A model generated the notes under the pieces. That model searched no databases. It saw nothing but the letters and a program-made list of their open reading frames with translations, and was not told the DNA's origin. A stretch of DNA of 64,000 nucleotides, from assembly GCA_019635735.1 (NCBI GenBank), contig JAHBYX010000001.1:372001-436000 (forward strand), in the 5' to 3' direction. The translations under genes and the position numbers were made by a program. The stretch's first letter is position 1, and the number at the start of each line of letters is the position of its first letter. The stretch is from Mesorhizobium sp. (lineage in GTDB: Bacteria > Pseudomonadota > Alphaproteobacteria > Rhizobiales > Rhizobiaceae). Of this stretch, positions 1-9,480 are shown one piece after another.

Positions 1-1673
1 GGCGCGGCAAAGGTCGTCCAGTCCGGCTTGAAATGGAACTTGCCGTCGCGATGACCGAAGCCGTCGAGATAGTGCGCGCGCTCGAAGGGCGGCTGCATGT
101 CTGCCCAGCGCGCCTCCTCCAGCGCGTCGAAGCCGCCCAGCCCCCGCTTGCCGAGGATGATGTCGATATGTTCGCGCTCGGTGAGCCCAAAGCCCGGCAG
201 GTGCGAGACGCCCAGGCGCTTGGCCAGTTCCTCGATGACGAAATGGTTGGTGCGCACCGTCTCCGGCGGCTCGATCGCCTTCGGCCCGAGCGTGATGTGC
301 TGGTTGCCGCCGCCCGTATAAATGTCGTCGTGCTCGAGGAACATCGTCGCCGGCAGCACGACGTCGGCGAGCTTCGCCGTATCGGTCATGAACTGCTCGT
401 GCACGCAGGTGAAGAGATCGTCGCGCAGGAAGCCTTTCACCACCTTGCGCTGCTCGGGCGCGACATTGGCCGGATTGGTGTTCTGGATCAGCATCGCCGT
501 CACCGGCGGCCCGCCGAACAGCGCATCCGCTTCGCCCACAAGGACCGGTCCGATGCGCGAGTGGTCGAGGTGGCGGATCTTGGGATCGATGAATTTCAGG
601 CCTTCCAGCAGCGTCTTGTCGAACTTGAAGATTCCCGAATTCGAATGGAATGCGCCGCCGCCCTCATATTGCCAGCAGCCGGTGACGACCGAAACCGACA
701 GCGCGGCGTGCATGTTGACGGAGCCGTTGCGCTGACGTGCGAAGCCGTAGCCGAGGCGGAAGAAGGTGCGCTTGGTGGTGCCGACGAGCCGCGCAAACTC
801 CTCGATCTCGCCGACCGAAAGCCCGGTGATCGCCGCCGCCCATTCCGGCGTGCGGGTCGCTACATGCGCCTCCAGCCCCTTCGGATCGTCGGAATACTTT
901 TCGAGATAGGCCCGGTCGGCGAGGTTGTCGCGGAACAGGATGTGCATCACCGCACAGGCGAGCGCGCCGTCGGTGCCGGGCTTCAGCACCAGGCCTAGGT
1001 CGGCCTGCTTCACCGTCGCGTTCTCGTAGATGTCGATCGCGACGATCTTGGCGCCGCGCTCCTTGCGGGCCTTTACCGCGTGCGTCATCACGTTGACCTG
1101 GGTGACGACCGCGTTGGTGCCCCAGATCACGACGCAGTCCGACTTGGCGATCTCGCGCGGGTCCGCGCCCGCCAGACGGCCCGTTCCCATCGTGTAGCCG
1201 GTCCAGGCGAGATTGGTGCAGATCGAATCGAAGAAGCCCGAATATTTCTTGGCGTTGCGCAGCCTGTCGATACCGTCCCGCTGCACATGGCCCATCGTGC
1301 CGGCATAGAAATAGGGCCAGACCGTCTCGCTGCCGTATCTCTCCTCCGCCTTCAGGAACTCTTCCGCCACCAGGTCGAGCGCGGCATCCCAGGACGCCTC
1401 CTTCCAGTTCCCCTCGCCCTTGGCGCCCGCGCGTACCAGCGGCTTCATCAGCCGGTCGGGATGGTGGATGCGGTCGGCGTAGCGGGCGACCTTGGCGCAG
1501 ATGACGCCCGCCGTATAGCTGTTGTCCTTGGCGCCGTGCACACGCCCGATCCGGTTCGGCCCGACGATTTCGACGTCGAGCGCGCAGGTCGAAGGACAGT
1601 CGTGCGGGCAGGCCGAATGGGCGATGCGCGTCGTGGCGCTGGCCGTCTGGCCGAACGTGGCGTGCGTGTTCAT
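1..1673 (-). CDS. Molybdopterin-dependent oxidoreductase catalytic subunit (C-terminus beyond window)
   Basis: Frame reads from an ATG at 1673 leftwards off the window edge (557 codons visible), so the C-terminus is missing. It is a molybdopterin oxidoreductase of the DMSO-reductase superfamily, which uses bis-MGD molybdenum and one [4Fe-4S] cluster for a two-electron redox reaction. Cluster ligands are visible as C22, C26, C30 and C59 (C-x3-C-x3-C-x28-C), and the middle part carries typical family stretches such as VIWGTNAVVTQ and QNTNPANVAP. No Tat signal is seen, so it is probably cytoplasmic. The substrate cannot be told from sequence; formate-dehydrogenase-like or BisC-like anaerobic dehydrogenases are the closest style. 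It is divergent from rlmJ with a 65-nt gap; AAGGGA lies just before the ATG. Confidence 0.88.
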   Translation of the reverse strand, partial: MNTHATFGQTASATTRIAHSACPHDCPSTCALDVEIVGPNRIGRVHGAKDNSYTAGVICAKVARYADRIHHPDRLMKPLVRAGAKGEGNWKEASWDAALDLVAEEFLKAEERYGSETVWPYFYAGTMGHVQRDGIDRLRNAKKYSGFFDSICTNLAWTGYTMGTGRLAGADPREIAKSDCVVIWGTNAVVTQVNVMTHAVKARKERGAKIVAIDIYENATVKQADLGLVLKPGTDGALACAVMHILFRDNLADRAYLEKYSDDPKGLEAHVATRTPEWAAAITGLSVGEIEEFARLVGTTKRTFFRLGYGFARQRNGSVNMHAALSVSVVTGCWQYEGGGAFHSNSGIFKFDKTLLEGLKFIDPKIRHLDHSRIGPVLVGEADALFGGPPVTAMLIQNTNPANVAPEQRKVVKGFLRDDLFTCVHEQFMTDTAKLADVVLPATMFLEHDDIYTGGGNQHITLGPKAIEPPETVRTNHFVIEELAKRLGVSHLPGFGLTEREHIDIILGKRGLGGFDALEEARWADMQPPFERAHYLDGFGHRDGKFHFKPDWTTFAA

Positions 1674-1738
1674 GTCCCTTCCCTAGCGGTTTTCCGGCGG
1701 CAGGTGTAGAGGCCGTCCATGCGCCGGAACGCCCTTCG

Positions 1739-2599
1739 ATGAACTACGACCACGCCTATCATGCCGGAAACTTCGCCGACGTGGTCAAGCACGCGCTCGT
1801 CGTGCGCATCGTCGAATATCTGAAGCGCAAGGACAAGCCGTTCCGCGTCATCGACACGCATGCCGGCAGCGGTCTCTACGACCTGTCGGGCGAACGGGCG
1901 CAGAAGACGGGCGAATGGCGCACCGGCATCGGCAGGCTGATCGAGGCCGACCTGCCCGAACCCGCCCGCGCCCTGCTCGCGCCCTACCTCGACATCGTCG
2001 GCGACCTCAATCCCGGCGGCGGCATCAAGTTCTATCCCGGCTCGCCGGTGCTGGTGCGCCGCCTGCTGCGCGGTCGCGACCGGCTGACCGCCATCGAATT
2101 GCACCCCGACGCCGCCTTTGAGCTGAAGAACCGATTCGCCGGCGATTTCGCCACCCGCGTCATCGAACTCGACGGCTGGCTGGCGCTCGGCGCGCATCTG
2201 CCGCCCAAGGAGAAGCGCGGCCTCGTGCTGGTCGATCCTCCTTATGAGATCGACGACGAATTCGGCCGCATCCTCGACGGCCTGCGCAAAGCCCACCAGC
2301 GCTGGCCGGGCGGCGTCTACGCGTTCTGGTATCCGATCAAGGACCAGAAAGAGGTCGAGCGGTTCAGGCGGGACCTCGCCGCCCTCGGCATCCCGCGCAT
2401 CCTCGACGCGACGCTGACCATCCGCGCGCCGCTGCACTATCCGCGGCTCGACGGCACCGGCATGGTCATCGTCAACCCGCCCTACGTCATCGAGGAAGAA
2501 CTGTCCGTGCTTCTGCCCGTCCTGTCCGGGGTGCTTGCCGAGGACGCGGGCGCCGGCTGGGCGGTGAAATGGCTTGCCGGGGAAGCGCCTGCGGATTGA
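1739..2599 (+). CDS. rlmJ: 23S rRNA (adenine(2030)-N6)-methyltransferase RlmJ
   Basis: A 286-residue protein matching RlmJ (formerly YhiR), which uses S-adenosylmethionine to methylate N6 of A2030 in 23S rRNA. The N-terminus MNYDHAYHAGNFADVVKHAL is the family signature; DTHAGSGLY (residues 39-47) is the SAM-binding region and DPPYE (166-170) the catalytic DPPY motif of N6-adenine methyltransferases. Length agrees with the E. coli enzyme (about 280). The ATG at 1739 gives the conserved N-terminus. It stands alone, divergent from the molybdoenzyme gene; 28 nt separate it from the next gene. Confidence 0.95.
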   Translation: MNYDHAYHAGNFADVVKHALVVRIVEYLKRKDKPFRVIDTHAGSGLYDLSGERAQKTGEWRTGIGRLIEADLPEPARALLAPYLDIVGDLNPGGGIKFYPGSPVLVRRLLRGRDRLTAIELHPDAAFELKNRFAGDFATRVIELDGWLALGAHLPPKEKRGLVLVDPPYEIDDEFGRILDGLRKAHQRWPGGVYAFWYPIKDQKEVERFRRDLAALGIPRILDATLTIRAPLHYPRLDGTGMVIVNPPYVIEEELSVLLPVLSGVLAEDAGAGWAVKWLAGEAPAD

Positions 2600-2627
2600 C
2601 GGCGAAGCCAAGTTGCAGGAGTGTCCG

Positions 2628-3083
2628 ATGCGGATGCACGGATGGAGTTCGGGTGCGATGGCGCGATTCGGATTGGTTCTCTCAGTGGTCGCGGCAGTCG
2701 CCGCGCTGACGGGCACGGCCAGGGCAGCCGACATGGTGCTGGACTATGCCAATCCCGGCGTCTGCGCCGAAGAGCGCTTCCTCGGCAAGATCACCCACCG
2801 TTTCCGCCACCAGGTGAGGCATGTGCCCAACCTGCCCGATGTCGACATCGTCGCTTTCCACGACATCCACCAGCACCGCTACAAGGAGGCCTCGGAGAAA
2901 TGGCCGATCGGGCGTCGCTATTGCGGCGCGACCGTCGCTCTCTCCGACGGCGGGTCCCGCTCGATCTGGTATCTGATCGAAGAAGGCATGGGCTTCGCCT
3001 CGATCGGCGACAATGTCGAGTTCTGCGTCTCCGGCTTCGACCGCTGGTACGTCTACAACGGCCGCTGCCGCGTCCTGAGGTAG
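2628..3083 (+). CDS. Small exported protein of unknown function
   Basis: Start chosen at ATG 2628 because AGGA sits at 2617-2620 with good spacing; a longer frame begins upstream inside rlmJ. The 151-residue product has a Sec signal peptide (positively charged start, hydrophobic core, ARA-AD cleavage about residue 34) and a mature domain of about 117 residues with four cysteines, spaced as two pairs that could form disulfides in the periplasm. I do not recognise the family. It is followed after 7 nt by an RNase T2 lipoprotein whose ribosome-binding site lies inside its end, so the two are probably cotranscribed. Confidence 0.75.
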   Translation: MRMHGWSSGAMARFGLVLSVVAAVAALTGTARAADMVLDYANPGVCAEERFLGKITHRFRHQVRHVPNLPDVDIVAFHDIHQHRYKEASEKWPIGRRYCGATVALSDGGSRSIWYLIEEGMGFASIGDNVEFCVSGFDRWYVYNGRCRVLR

Positions 3084-3090
3084 CGTCCTC

Positions 3091-3816
3091 TTGCCGTTTC
3101 TCCGGGGACGCCTTGCCGCGCTCCTCCTGTCGCTGTTCCTGGCCGCCTGCGGCGAAGAGCAGGCGAGCGCCCCGAACACGCCCATCGCCGGCCCTCCTCC
3201 GCCGGCTCCGAAATCGAATCCGCAAACGCCGGTAAGATCCGGAAATGGCTTCGACTTCTACGTTCTCTCCCTGTCCTGGTCGCCGAGTTATTGCGAGGCC
3301 GAAGGCGCCGACGCCAACCGCCAGCAGTGCGCCTCGGGCCGGCCCTACGCCTTCGTCGTCCACGGGCTGTGGCCGCAGTTCGAGCGCGGCTATCCGGCCG
3401 ACTGCCCCACCGCCGACCCGGACGTCGAGCGCGCCATCGTCTCCGACATCCTGCCGATCATGCCTTCGGCCGGTCTCATCCGCTACCAATGGCGCAAGCA
3501 CGGCTCCTGCGCGGGCCTCTCCCAGGAGGACTATTTCGAGGTCCTGCGCGCCGCCCGCACGCGCATCGCGATCCCGGCGGAGTTCCAGCGCCTCGGGGCA
3601 CACCGCACCGTCCGGGCGGACGACGTGGAGGCCGCGTTCCTCAGGAGCAATCAGGGCCTTGCGAAGGACGGCGTCGCCGTCACATGCGACAGGCGCTACC
3701 TGCGCGAGGTGCGCATCTGCCTGACCAAGGGCCTGGAATTCCGCGCCTGCCCCGAGATCGACCGCCGCGACTGCCGGCTCGACAGGGCGGTCATGCCACC
3801 CGTCCGCGGCGGCTGA
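3091..3816 (+). CDS. RNase T2 family ribonuclease, predicted lipoprotein
   Basis: A 241-residue member of the RNase T2/RNase I family, endoribonucleases that cleave single-stranded RNA through a 2',3'-cyclic phosphate. Both catalytic segments are present: CAS-I HGLWP at residues 91-95 (H91) and CAS-II KHGSC at 136-140 (H137). The N-terminus has a lipobox LAAC (C20) after a short hydrophobic stretch, so it is predicted to be lipid-anchored and face the periplasm, followed by a Pro-rich linker to about residue 45. The start is TTG at 3091 with GAGG at 3077-3080. Translationally close to the preceding small exported protein. Confidence 0.9.
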   Translation: MPFLRGRLAALLLSLFLAACGEEQASAPNTPIAGPPPPAPKSNPQTPVRSGNGFDFYVLSLSWSPSYCEAEGADANRQQCASGRPYAFVVHGLWPQFERGYPADCPTADPDVERAIVSDILPIMPSAGLIRYQWRKHGSCAGLSQEDYFEVLRAARTRIAIPAEFQRLGAHRTVRADDVEAAFLRSNQGLAKDGVAVTCDRRYLREVRICLTKGLEFRACPEIDRRDCRLDRAVMPPVRGG

Positions 3817-3895
3817 ACCAGCTTCCGGCCACTCTTCCGTTGGCGTTCGCGTGCGGCTAGTGTCGCGCAGCCCTCAACCCTTTCCAGGACCAAAG

Positions 3896-4492
3896 ATGCC
3901 GCGCATCCTCTACTCCCCCGCCTCCCCCTACAGCGCCAAGGTGCGGATGGCCGCCGCCTATGCCGGCATCGCCTGCGAGGCCGTAGTGGTCGATACCAAT
4001 GCCGATCCGGCGCTCCTCACCGACGCCAATCCGCTCGGCAAGATCCCGGCGCTCATCACCGACGAGGGCGAGGCGGTGTTCGACAGCCGCGTCATCACCC
4101 AGTATCTCAACCGGGTGTCCGGCAATGCGCTGTTCCCGCGCAACGCGGCCAAGCGGCTCGATGCCGAGCGGCTCGAAGCGCTCGCCGACGGCATTGCCGA
4201 CTGCCTGCTCGCCCATGTCTACGAGCGCCGCTTCCGTCCCGAGGAGAAGATCCACCAGCCCTGGCTCGACCGGCAATGGTCGAAGGTCGAGCGCTCGCTC
4301 GACCATCTCGTCGCCAACACGCCGAAACTGCCGGCGAAGATCACCGCCGGCCACATCGCGCTGCGCGCGCTTCTCGGCTATCTCGCGCTTCGCTTCGAGG
4401 GAAAATGGGAAAAGGGCCGCTCCAAGCTGGTCCGCTGGGCGAAGAAGTTCGACGAGAAGTTCCCGGAACTCGCGGCCTACATCCCGAAATAG
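3896..4492 (+). CDS. Glutathione S-transferase family protein
   Basis: A 198-residue GST with an N-terminal thioredoxin fold (MPRILYSPASPYSAKVRM, with SPYS at the usual glutathione-activating position), the cis-Pro region LGKIPALITD, and the conserved FDSRVITQYL end of that domain, then an all-helical C-terminal domain. GSTs conjugate glutathione to electrophiles or act as thiol peroxidases or reductases; the substrate cannot be told. Start ATG 3896 was preferred over a frame opening at 3851 because it begins with the beta-1 strand and has CCAGGA before it. It converges on the porin gene across a terminator. Confidence 0.9.
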   Translation: MPRILYSPASPYSAKVRMAAAYAGIACEAVVVDTNADPALLTDANPLGKIPALITDEGEAVFDSRVITQYLNRVSGNALFPRNAAKRLDAERLEALADGIADCLLAHVYERRFRPEEKIHQPWLDRQWSKVERSLDHLVANTPKLPAKITAGHIALRALLGYLALRFEGKWEKGRSKLVRWAKKFDEKFPELAAYIPK

Positions 4493-4523
4493 GGAGGCTA
4501 GAGCGGGTCGCATCAAGCAGAAA

Positions 4524-4547
4524 GGCCGGGGAGTCGCCTCCCCGGCC
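4524..4547. terminator. Bidirectional intrinsic terminator between GST and porin genes
   Basis: Perfect 10-bp stem GGCCGGGGAG / CTCCCCGGCC with a 4-nt loop (TCGC), flanked by AAA on the left and CTTCT on the right, placed between two convergent genes. Confidence 0.75.
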
Positions 4548-4574
4548 CTTCTGTTACGCGGTCACGCGCTGGTC

Positions 4575-5243
4575 TCAGAACTTCACGCCGAGGCCGAGCT
4601 GAACCTTGTTCGAGTGGGCATCGATGTTCTGCGGGCCGCCACCCAGATTGAAGGTCTGCGAACCGTAGTCGGTGAAGCGGTATTCGCCGCGGACGAACAC
4701 CTTCTCGGTCACCTTCGCCTCGGCGCCCGCGCCGACCGTGTAGCCGAGCATGGTCTTGCGGTCCTCGCCGATGCCGTCGTTCGCCTTCAGGCTTTCGGCC
4801 GCGCCGCCGCCGGTGCCGTAGAGCAGAACGCGGTCGTTGACCGCGTAGCCGAGACGGGCGCGCAGCGAGCCCTCGACGCCGGACTTGGTAGCGATGCCGC
4901 CACCGACGCCGTCCGAGCCGTTGTAGCCGACGTCACCTTCGACACCGTAGACGATGCTGCCGTTCTGGCCCTGGACACCGGCAAATGCGCCGCCCACGAA
5001 CCCTTCATGGTCGCGCGAGCCGACGCCCGGCAGGTTCGAACGCGTGCGGCCGAAGGCGTATCCGCCCTGCACACCGGCATAGGGACCGGCCCAGCCGGTC
5101 GATTCCGACGGAACCACCTCGACCGGAGCCGGCTCGGGAGCCTGCTCGTAGATCGCGTCGGCGGCGAATGCGGGAATGGCGCCGGCGAATGCGAGCGCGG
5201 CTGCCGCCACCAGCGGGCGACCGAATTTGAGATTGGCTTTCAT
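4575..5243 (-). CDS. Outer-membrane beta-barrel protein, Omp25/31-like
   Basis: A 222-residue outer-membrane protein of the rhizobial/Brucella Omp25-Omp31 type. It has a signal peptide (MKANLKFGRPLVAAAALAF, cleavage after AFA at about residue 26), a short Pro/Glu-rich segment, then an eight-strand barrel beginning WAGPYAGVQGGYAFG and ending with aromatic KVQLGLGVKF, the usual C-terminal phenylalanine of an outer-membrane barrel. Start ATG 5243 is set by a strong AAGGAG at 5250-5255. It has a long upstream region without genes, consistent with a highly expressed monocistronic porin-like gene with a long leader. Confidence 0.9.
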   Translation of the reverse strand: MKANLKFGRPLVAAAALAFAGAIPAFAADAIYEQAPEPAPVEVVPSESTGWAGPYAGVQGGYAFGRTRSNLPGVGSRDHEGFVGGAFAGVQGQNGSIVYGVEGDVGYNGSDGVGGGIATKSGVEGSLRARLGYAVNDRVLLYGTGGGAAESLKANDGIGEDRKTMLGYTVGAGAEAKVTEKVFVRGEYRFTDYGSQTFNLGGGPQNIDAHSNKVQLGLGVKF

Positions 5244-5665
5244 TGTTCTCTCCTTAGCCTTCAGGAACTCGAAAACGCGAACCGAAGACCGACGTTCCAT
5301 CGGGAGGTGACGGACCGCCGTTTCGGCATGGAGCGGAAGATGGGAGCGAAATGCGGCACGACCGCACCGCCAATCTGGTCATTGGCCGGCGGCGATGCGG
5401 CAGGAAAAAGGCGTTGCACATAGGCAACAAAGGCCTTTTCGGAGAGCGGACGATCGCAGGACCAGCGGGTTGGCTGGCCGGGAATCCTCTCGCCAAGTCA
5501 TTGATTTTTCTTGGTTAATTTCTGCGTCTTGGGACGCCGCTTACGCAACGCCATCCGCCGTGCTCCACCAAGGTCAGGAATTGGCCGCAACGAGCGTCTC
5601 CACCCCTGTCGGCCTCCGTTTCGCCCCATATATTTCGTCAACAAGGCTTCGGGGGACCACGATTC
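5244..5665. other. Intergenic region between divergent porin and SDR genes
   Basis: 422 nt without a convincing gene. It must hold the promoters of the divergent porin and SDR-uvrC transcripts. An AT-rich patch lies near 5500-5525. I could not assign -35/-10 boxes with confidence and see no RNA gene. Confidence 0.5.
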
Positions 5666-6430
5666 ATGATCCATCAACCACGAACGGCGCTGGTCACCGG
5701 AGGCGCGCGCAGAATCGGCGCGGCGATCGTGCGCGATCTGGCGAAGAACGGCTTCGCCGTGGCGATCCACTGCAACCGCTCGATCACCGAGGCCGAGGCG
5801 CTCGCCGCCGAGATCAATCGCGAGGGCGGCCGTGCCGCGGTCGTGACGGCGGATCTGACCCGGCTGGACGAGGCAGGCGATCTCGTCGCCCGCGCAGCCG
5901 AACAGCTCGGCCCTGTCGGCCTCCTGGTCAACAGCGCGTCCGTCTTCGTGCGCGACGAGATTGACAGCTTCGAGTGGGAGGTCTGGGACGCGCATTTCGC
6001 CGTGCATGTGAAGGCGCCCGTATTGCTGGCGCGAAAACTCACCGAGGCGCTGCCGGCGGACCTGGCCGGTCTCGTCGTCAATATCATCGACGAGCGGGTC
6101 TGGCGTCCGAACCCTCACTTCTTCTCCTATACGCTGTCCAAGTCGGCGCTGTGGGATGCGACCCGCACGATGGCGCAGGCGCTCGCGCCGCGCATCCGCG
6201 TCAACGCCATAGGCCCCGGGCCGACGCTGCCCAACATCCGCCAGCAGCGGGCGGATTTCGACCGGCAGGTGGCCGGGCTTCTGCTCGAGCGCGGTCCCGA
6301 CCTGGCGGAATTCGGCGCCACGGTGCGCTATCTGTTCGAGACGATGTCAGTAACCGGCCAAATGATCGCCATCGACGGCGGGCAGCATCTTGCGTGGCAA
6401 ACGCCGGATGTGACAGGCATGAATGAATGA
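5666..6430 (+). CDS. SDR oxidoreductase, pteridine reductase/FolM-like
   Basis: A 254-residue short-chain dehydrogenase with the NADPH-binding TGGARRIG motif (11-18) and catalytic Y155-x3-K159. The position 13 residues before the Tyr, normally Ser, is Asp (D142, in VVNIID). An Asp at that spot is characteristic of Leishmania PTR1 (D181-Y194-K198) and of E. coli FolM, dihydromonapterin/dihydrofolate reductases, so this is probably a pteridine reductase. That is inference from residue spacing and overall style. It is translationally coupled to uvrC by an ATGA overlap. An ordinary sugar or acyl SDR is less likely given D142. Confidence 0.82.
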   Translation: MIHQPRTALVTGGARRIGAAIVRDLAKNGFAVAIHCNRSITEAEALAAEINREGGRAAVVTADLTRLDEAGDLVARAAEQLGPVGLLVNSASVFVRDEIDSFEWEVWDAHFAVHVKAPVLLARKLTEALPADLAGLVVNIIDERVWRPNPHFFSYTLSKSALWDATRTMAQALAPRIRVNAIGPGPTLPNIRQQRADFDRQVAGLLLERGPDLAEFGATVRYLFETMSVTGQMIAIDGGQHLAWQTPDVTGMNE

Positions 6431-8472
6431 GTCCCCGAAATCCCACGATCGACGACACGGCCCCCTATCCGGCCGACGATGAGGAAGCCGCCCTGCTCAT
6501 CGCCGACGAGCAGGACGACGACGATGCCGATCCCGTCGAGGAAGCCGCCGCGCCGGAGATGGCGGCGCTTTGGGATCGCGGCGGGCGCGATACGGAAGGG
6601 CTCACCGGCGCCGAGCTGATCCAGGCGCTTGTCAAGCGTCTTCCCAACTCGCCCGGCGTCTACCGGATGATGAACGAGGCCGGCGACGTGCTCTATGTCG
6701 GCAAGGCACGCAGCCTGAAGAAGCGCGTCACCAATTATGCGCAGGGCCGCTTCCACACCAACCGCATCGGGCGGATGGTGCGCGAGACGGCGGCTATGGA
6801 ATTCGTCGTCACCCGCACCGAGATCGAGGCGCTTCTGCTCGAAGCCAACCTGATCAAGCGCCTGCGGCCGCGCTTCAACGTGCTGATGCGGGACGACAAG
6901 TCGTTCCCCTACATCCTGATCACCAATGACGGCCTGGCCCCCGGCATCTTCAAGCACCGGGGCGCGCGCTCGCGCAAGGGCGACTATTTCGGCCCCTTTG
7001 CGTCGGCCGGAGCGGTCGGCCGCACCATCAATGCGCTTCAGCGCGCCTTCCTGCTCAGAAGCTGCACCGATTCCATGTTCGCCAGCCGCACGCGGCCGTG
7101 CCTGCTCTACCAGATCAAGCGCTGCTCGGGCCCATGCACGGGGGAAATCTCCGAAGCCGGCTATGCCGAACTCGTCTCGGAAGCGAAGGACTTCCTCTCG
7201 GGTCGCAGCCAGAAAGTGAAGGGCGAGATTTCGGCCGCCATGCAGGAGGCGTCGCAGCAGCTCGACTTTGAGCGCGCCGCCATCTATCGCGACCGCCTCT
7301 CCGCCCTCTCGCATGTGCAGAGCCACCAGGGCATCAACCCTCAGTCGGTGGAAGAAGCCGACGTCTTCGCCATCCACCAGGACGGCGGCCAGAGCTGCAT
7401 CGAGGTGTTCTTCTTCCGCACCGGCCAGAACTGGGGCAACCGCGCCTACTTCCCCAAAGCCGATCCGGCGCTCGAGCCGGCCGAGGTGCTCGGCGCGTTC
7501 CTCGCCCAGTTCTACGACGACAAGCCCTGCCCGCGGCTGATCCTGCTGTCGCATGCGGTCGAGGACCAGGACCTGCTGGCGCAGGCGCTCGCGACCCGCG
7601 CGGGCCGCAAGGTGACGATTTCCGCGCCGTCGCGCGGCGAGAAGAAGGACCTCGTCGCGCACGCGCTGCAGAATGCGCGCGAGGCGCTCGGCCGCAGGCT
7701 GGCCGAAACCTCCACTCAGGCGGTGCTGCTGGAAGGCATCGCCAAGGCCTTCGGCCTGCCGTCCGCGCCGCGCCGCATCGAGGTCTACGACAACTCGCAC
7801 ATCATGGGCACAAACGCGGTCGGAGCGATGATCGTCGCCGGGCCGGAGGGCTTCGCCAAGAACCAGTATCGCAAGTTCAACATCCGCTCGGAATCGATCA
7901 CGCCGGGCGACGATTTCGGCATGATGCGCGAAGTGATGGAGCGGCGCTTCTCGCGCCTGCTAAAGGAACATGGCGAGGAGCCGCCGGCGGCTGCGGAGAG
8001 CGACGATTCGATGCCCGCCTGGCCCGATCTCGTGCTGATCGACGGCGGCCAGGGACAGATGTCGGCGGTGCGAGCGATCCTCGACGAGCTCGGCATCGCC
8101 GACAAGATCCAGGCGATCGGCGTCGCCAAGGGCGTCGACCGCGACGCGGGCCGGGAGCGTTTCTTCGTGCGCGGGCGCGATCCGTTCACGCTGCCGCCGC
8201 GCGATCCGGTGCTCTATTTCATCCAGCGGCTGCGCGACGAGGCGCATCGATTCGCCATCGGCTCGCACCGCGCGCGCCGCAAGAAGGAGATGGTGCGCAA
8301 TCCGCTCGACGAGATTGCCGGCATCGGCCCGTCGCGCAAACGCGCCCTTCTTCATCACTTCGGCACCGCCAAGGCGGTCAGCCGGGCGGCCCTCGCCGAC
8401 CTGCGGTCGGTCGAAGGCGTCTCCGAATCGCTGGCGAAGCAGATCTACGACCACTTTCACGACAATGGCTGA
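6427..8472 (+). CDS. uvrC: Excinuclease ABC subunit C
   Basis: A 681-residue UvrC, the dual-incision nuclease of nucleotide excision repair, acting with UvrA and UvrB. There is an acidic, disordered N-terminal extension of about 65 residues. The GIY-YIG domain follows from about residue 72 (GVYR 77-80, LYVGKA 89-94), then a Cys-containing segment, the UVR (UvrB-interacting) motif around residue 255, the RNase H-like C-terminal nuclease domain ([17 protein letters not shown]), and tandem helix-hairpin-helix motifs at the end ([25 protein letters not shown]). Start ATG 6427 overlaps the SDR stop. Confidence 0.97.
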   Translation: MSPRNPTIDDTAPYPADDEEAALLIADEQDDDDADPVEEAAAPEMAALWDRGGRDTEGLTGAELIQALVKRLPNSPGVYRMMNEAGDVLYVGKARSLKKRVTNYAQGRFHTNRIGRMVRETAAMEFVVTRTEIEALLLEANLIKRLRPRFNVLMRDDKSFPYILITNDGLAPGIFKHRGARSRKGDYFGPFASAGAVGRTINALQRAFLLRSCTDSMFASRTRPCLLYQIKRCSGPCTGEISEAGYAELVSEAKDFLSGRSQKVKGEISAAMQEASQQLDFERAAIYRDRLSALSHVQSHQGINPQSVEEADVFAIHQDGGQSCIEVFFFRTGQNWGNRAYFPKADPALEPAEVLGAFLAQFYDDKPCPRLILLSHAVEDQDLLAQALATRAGRKVTISAPSRGEKKDLVAHALQNAREALGRRLAETSTQAVLLEGIAKAFGLPSAPRRIEVYDNSHIMGTNAVGAMIVAGPEGFAKNQYRKFNIRSESITPGDDFGMMREVMERRFSRLLKEHGEEPPAAAESDDSMPAWPDLVLIDGGQGQMSAVRAILDELGIADKIQAIGVAKGVDRDAGRERFFVRGRDPFTLPPRDPVLYFIQRLRDEAHRFAIGSHRARRKKEMVRNPLDEIAGIGPSRKRALLHHFGTAKAVSRAALADLRSVEGVSESLAKQIYDHFHDNG

Positions 8473-8628
8473 TACGCAGCGCCGTCTTGCCGGCCGGCGG
8501 TCGGTCGCTCGCGAATCCTGCGCTGGAGCAATCGAAAGCCGGATTTAGGCGCGCCGCGTGCCTTGCTGTTGACCCGAAGAGGTCACATCTGTTGAAACTG
8601 ATCACGATGGAGAGCAAAGAACGGCCCG

Positions 8629-9219
8629 ATGGCGAGCAAGGCGTATAACATCCCCAACCTGCTGACCTACGGGCGCATCCTCGCGGTGCCGCTCATCGTG
8701 GTCTGCTTCTATCTGGAGGGTCGGCTCGAATCGAGCGACTTCGCGCGCTGGCTGGCGCTGCTGCTCTTCGCGCTCGCGAGCGTCACCGATTATCTGGACG
8801 GCTATCTCGCGCGCATCTGGAAGCAGACGTCGAACATCGGCCGCATGCTCGATCCGATCGCCGACAAACTCCTCGTCGCCACCTGCCTCATGCTCCTCGC
8901 GGCGGATCCGGTAGAGACGATCCACGGATGGTCGCTCTGGGCGGCCATCGTCATCCTGTGCCGCGAGATCCTCGTCTCGGGCCTGCGCGAATACCTGGCC
9001 GAACTTAAGGTCAGCCTGCCCGTCACGCGGCTCGCCAAGTGGAAGACGACGATCCAGATGTTTGCGATCGGCTTTCTCCTGGCCGGGCCGGCGGGCGACA
9101 AGATCCTTCCCTACACGACCCAGATCGGCATCACGCTCCTGTGGGTGTCGGCAATCGTGACGCTCTACACCGGCTACGATTATTTCCGTGCCGGCCTGAA
9201 GCATGTCGTGGACGAGTGA
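8629..9219 (+). CDS. pgsA: CDP-diacylglycerol-glycerol-3-phosphate 3-phosphatidyltransferase
   Basis: A 196-residue integral membrane enzyme making phosphatidylglycerophosphate, the first committed step of phosphatidylglycerol and cardiolipin synthesis. The CDP-alcohol phosphotransferase signature is complete: D54-x2-D57-G58-x2-A61-R62-x8-G71-x3-D75-x3-D79. Several hydrophobic segments are visible. The N-terminus IPNLLTYGRI is typical for PgsA rather than PssA. It is followed after 7 nt by moaD, so a pgsA-moaD-moaE transcript is likely. Confidence 0.95.
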   Translation: MASKAYNIPNLLTYGRILAVPLIVVCFYLEGRLESSDFARWLALLLFALASVTDYLDGYLARIWKQTSNIGRMLDPIADKLLVATCLMLLAADPVETIHGWSLWAAIVILCREILVSGLREYLAELKVSLPVTRLAKWKTTIQMFAIGFLLAGPAGDKILPYTTQIGITLLWVSAIVTLYTGYDYFRAGLKHVVDE

Positions 9220-9226
9220 GGCGGCC

Positions 9227-9478
9227 GTGAAACTCATCTACTTCGCCTGGGTAAGGGAGCGGATCGGTCTTCCGCAGGAAGAGGTCGAGCTTCCGGCCGA
9301 GGTGAAGACGGTGCGTGACCTGCTCCTGTGGCTGCGCGAGCGCGGCGAGGGCTATGAGGAGGCGTTGCGCCATCCCGAGGCCATCCGCGTCGCGATCAAC
9401 CAGGAACATTCCCGCCACGACGAGCCGGTCGCCGGCGCACGCGAGATCGCGCTCTTTCCCCCAATGACGGGCGGCTAG
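9227..9478 (+). CDS. moaD: Molybdopterin synthase sulfur-carrier subunit
   Basis: An 83-residue ubiquitin-like MoaD ending in the obligatory Gly-Gly (PPMTGG), whose C-terminal thiocarboxylate donates sulfur to precursor Z in molybdopterin synthesis. Start GTG 9227 was chosen: GTGAGG at 9216-9221 is correctly spaced and the protein then begins with the first beta strand (KLIYFAWVRERIG). It lies 7 nt after pgsA and 2 nt before moaE, its catalytic partner. Confidence 0.95.
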   Translation: MKLIYFAWVRERIGLPQEEVELPAEVKTVRDLLLWLRERGEGYEEALRHPEAIRVAINQEHSRHDEPVAGAREIALFPPMTGG

Positions 9479-9480
9479 CG

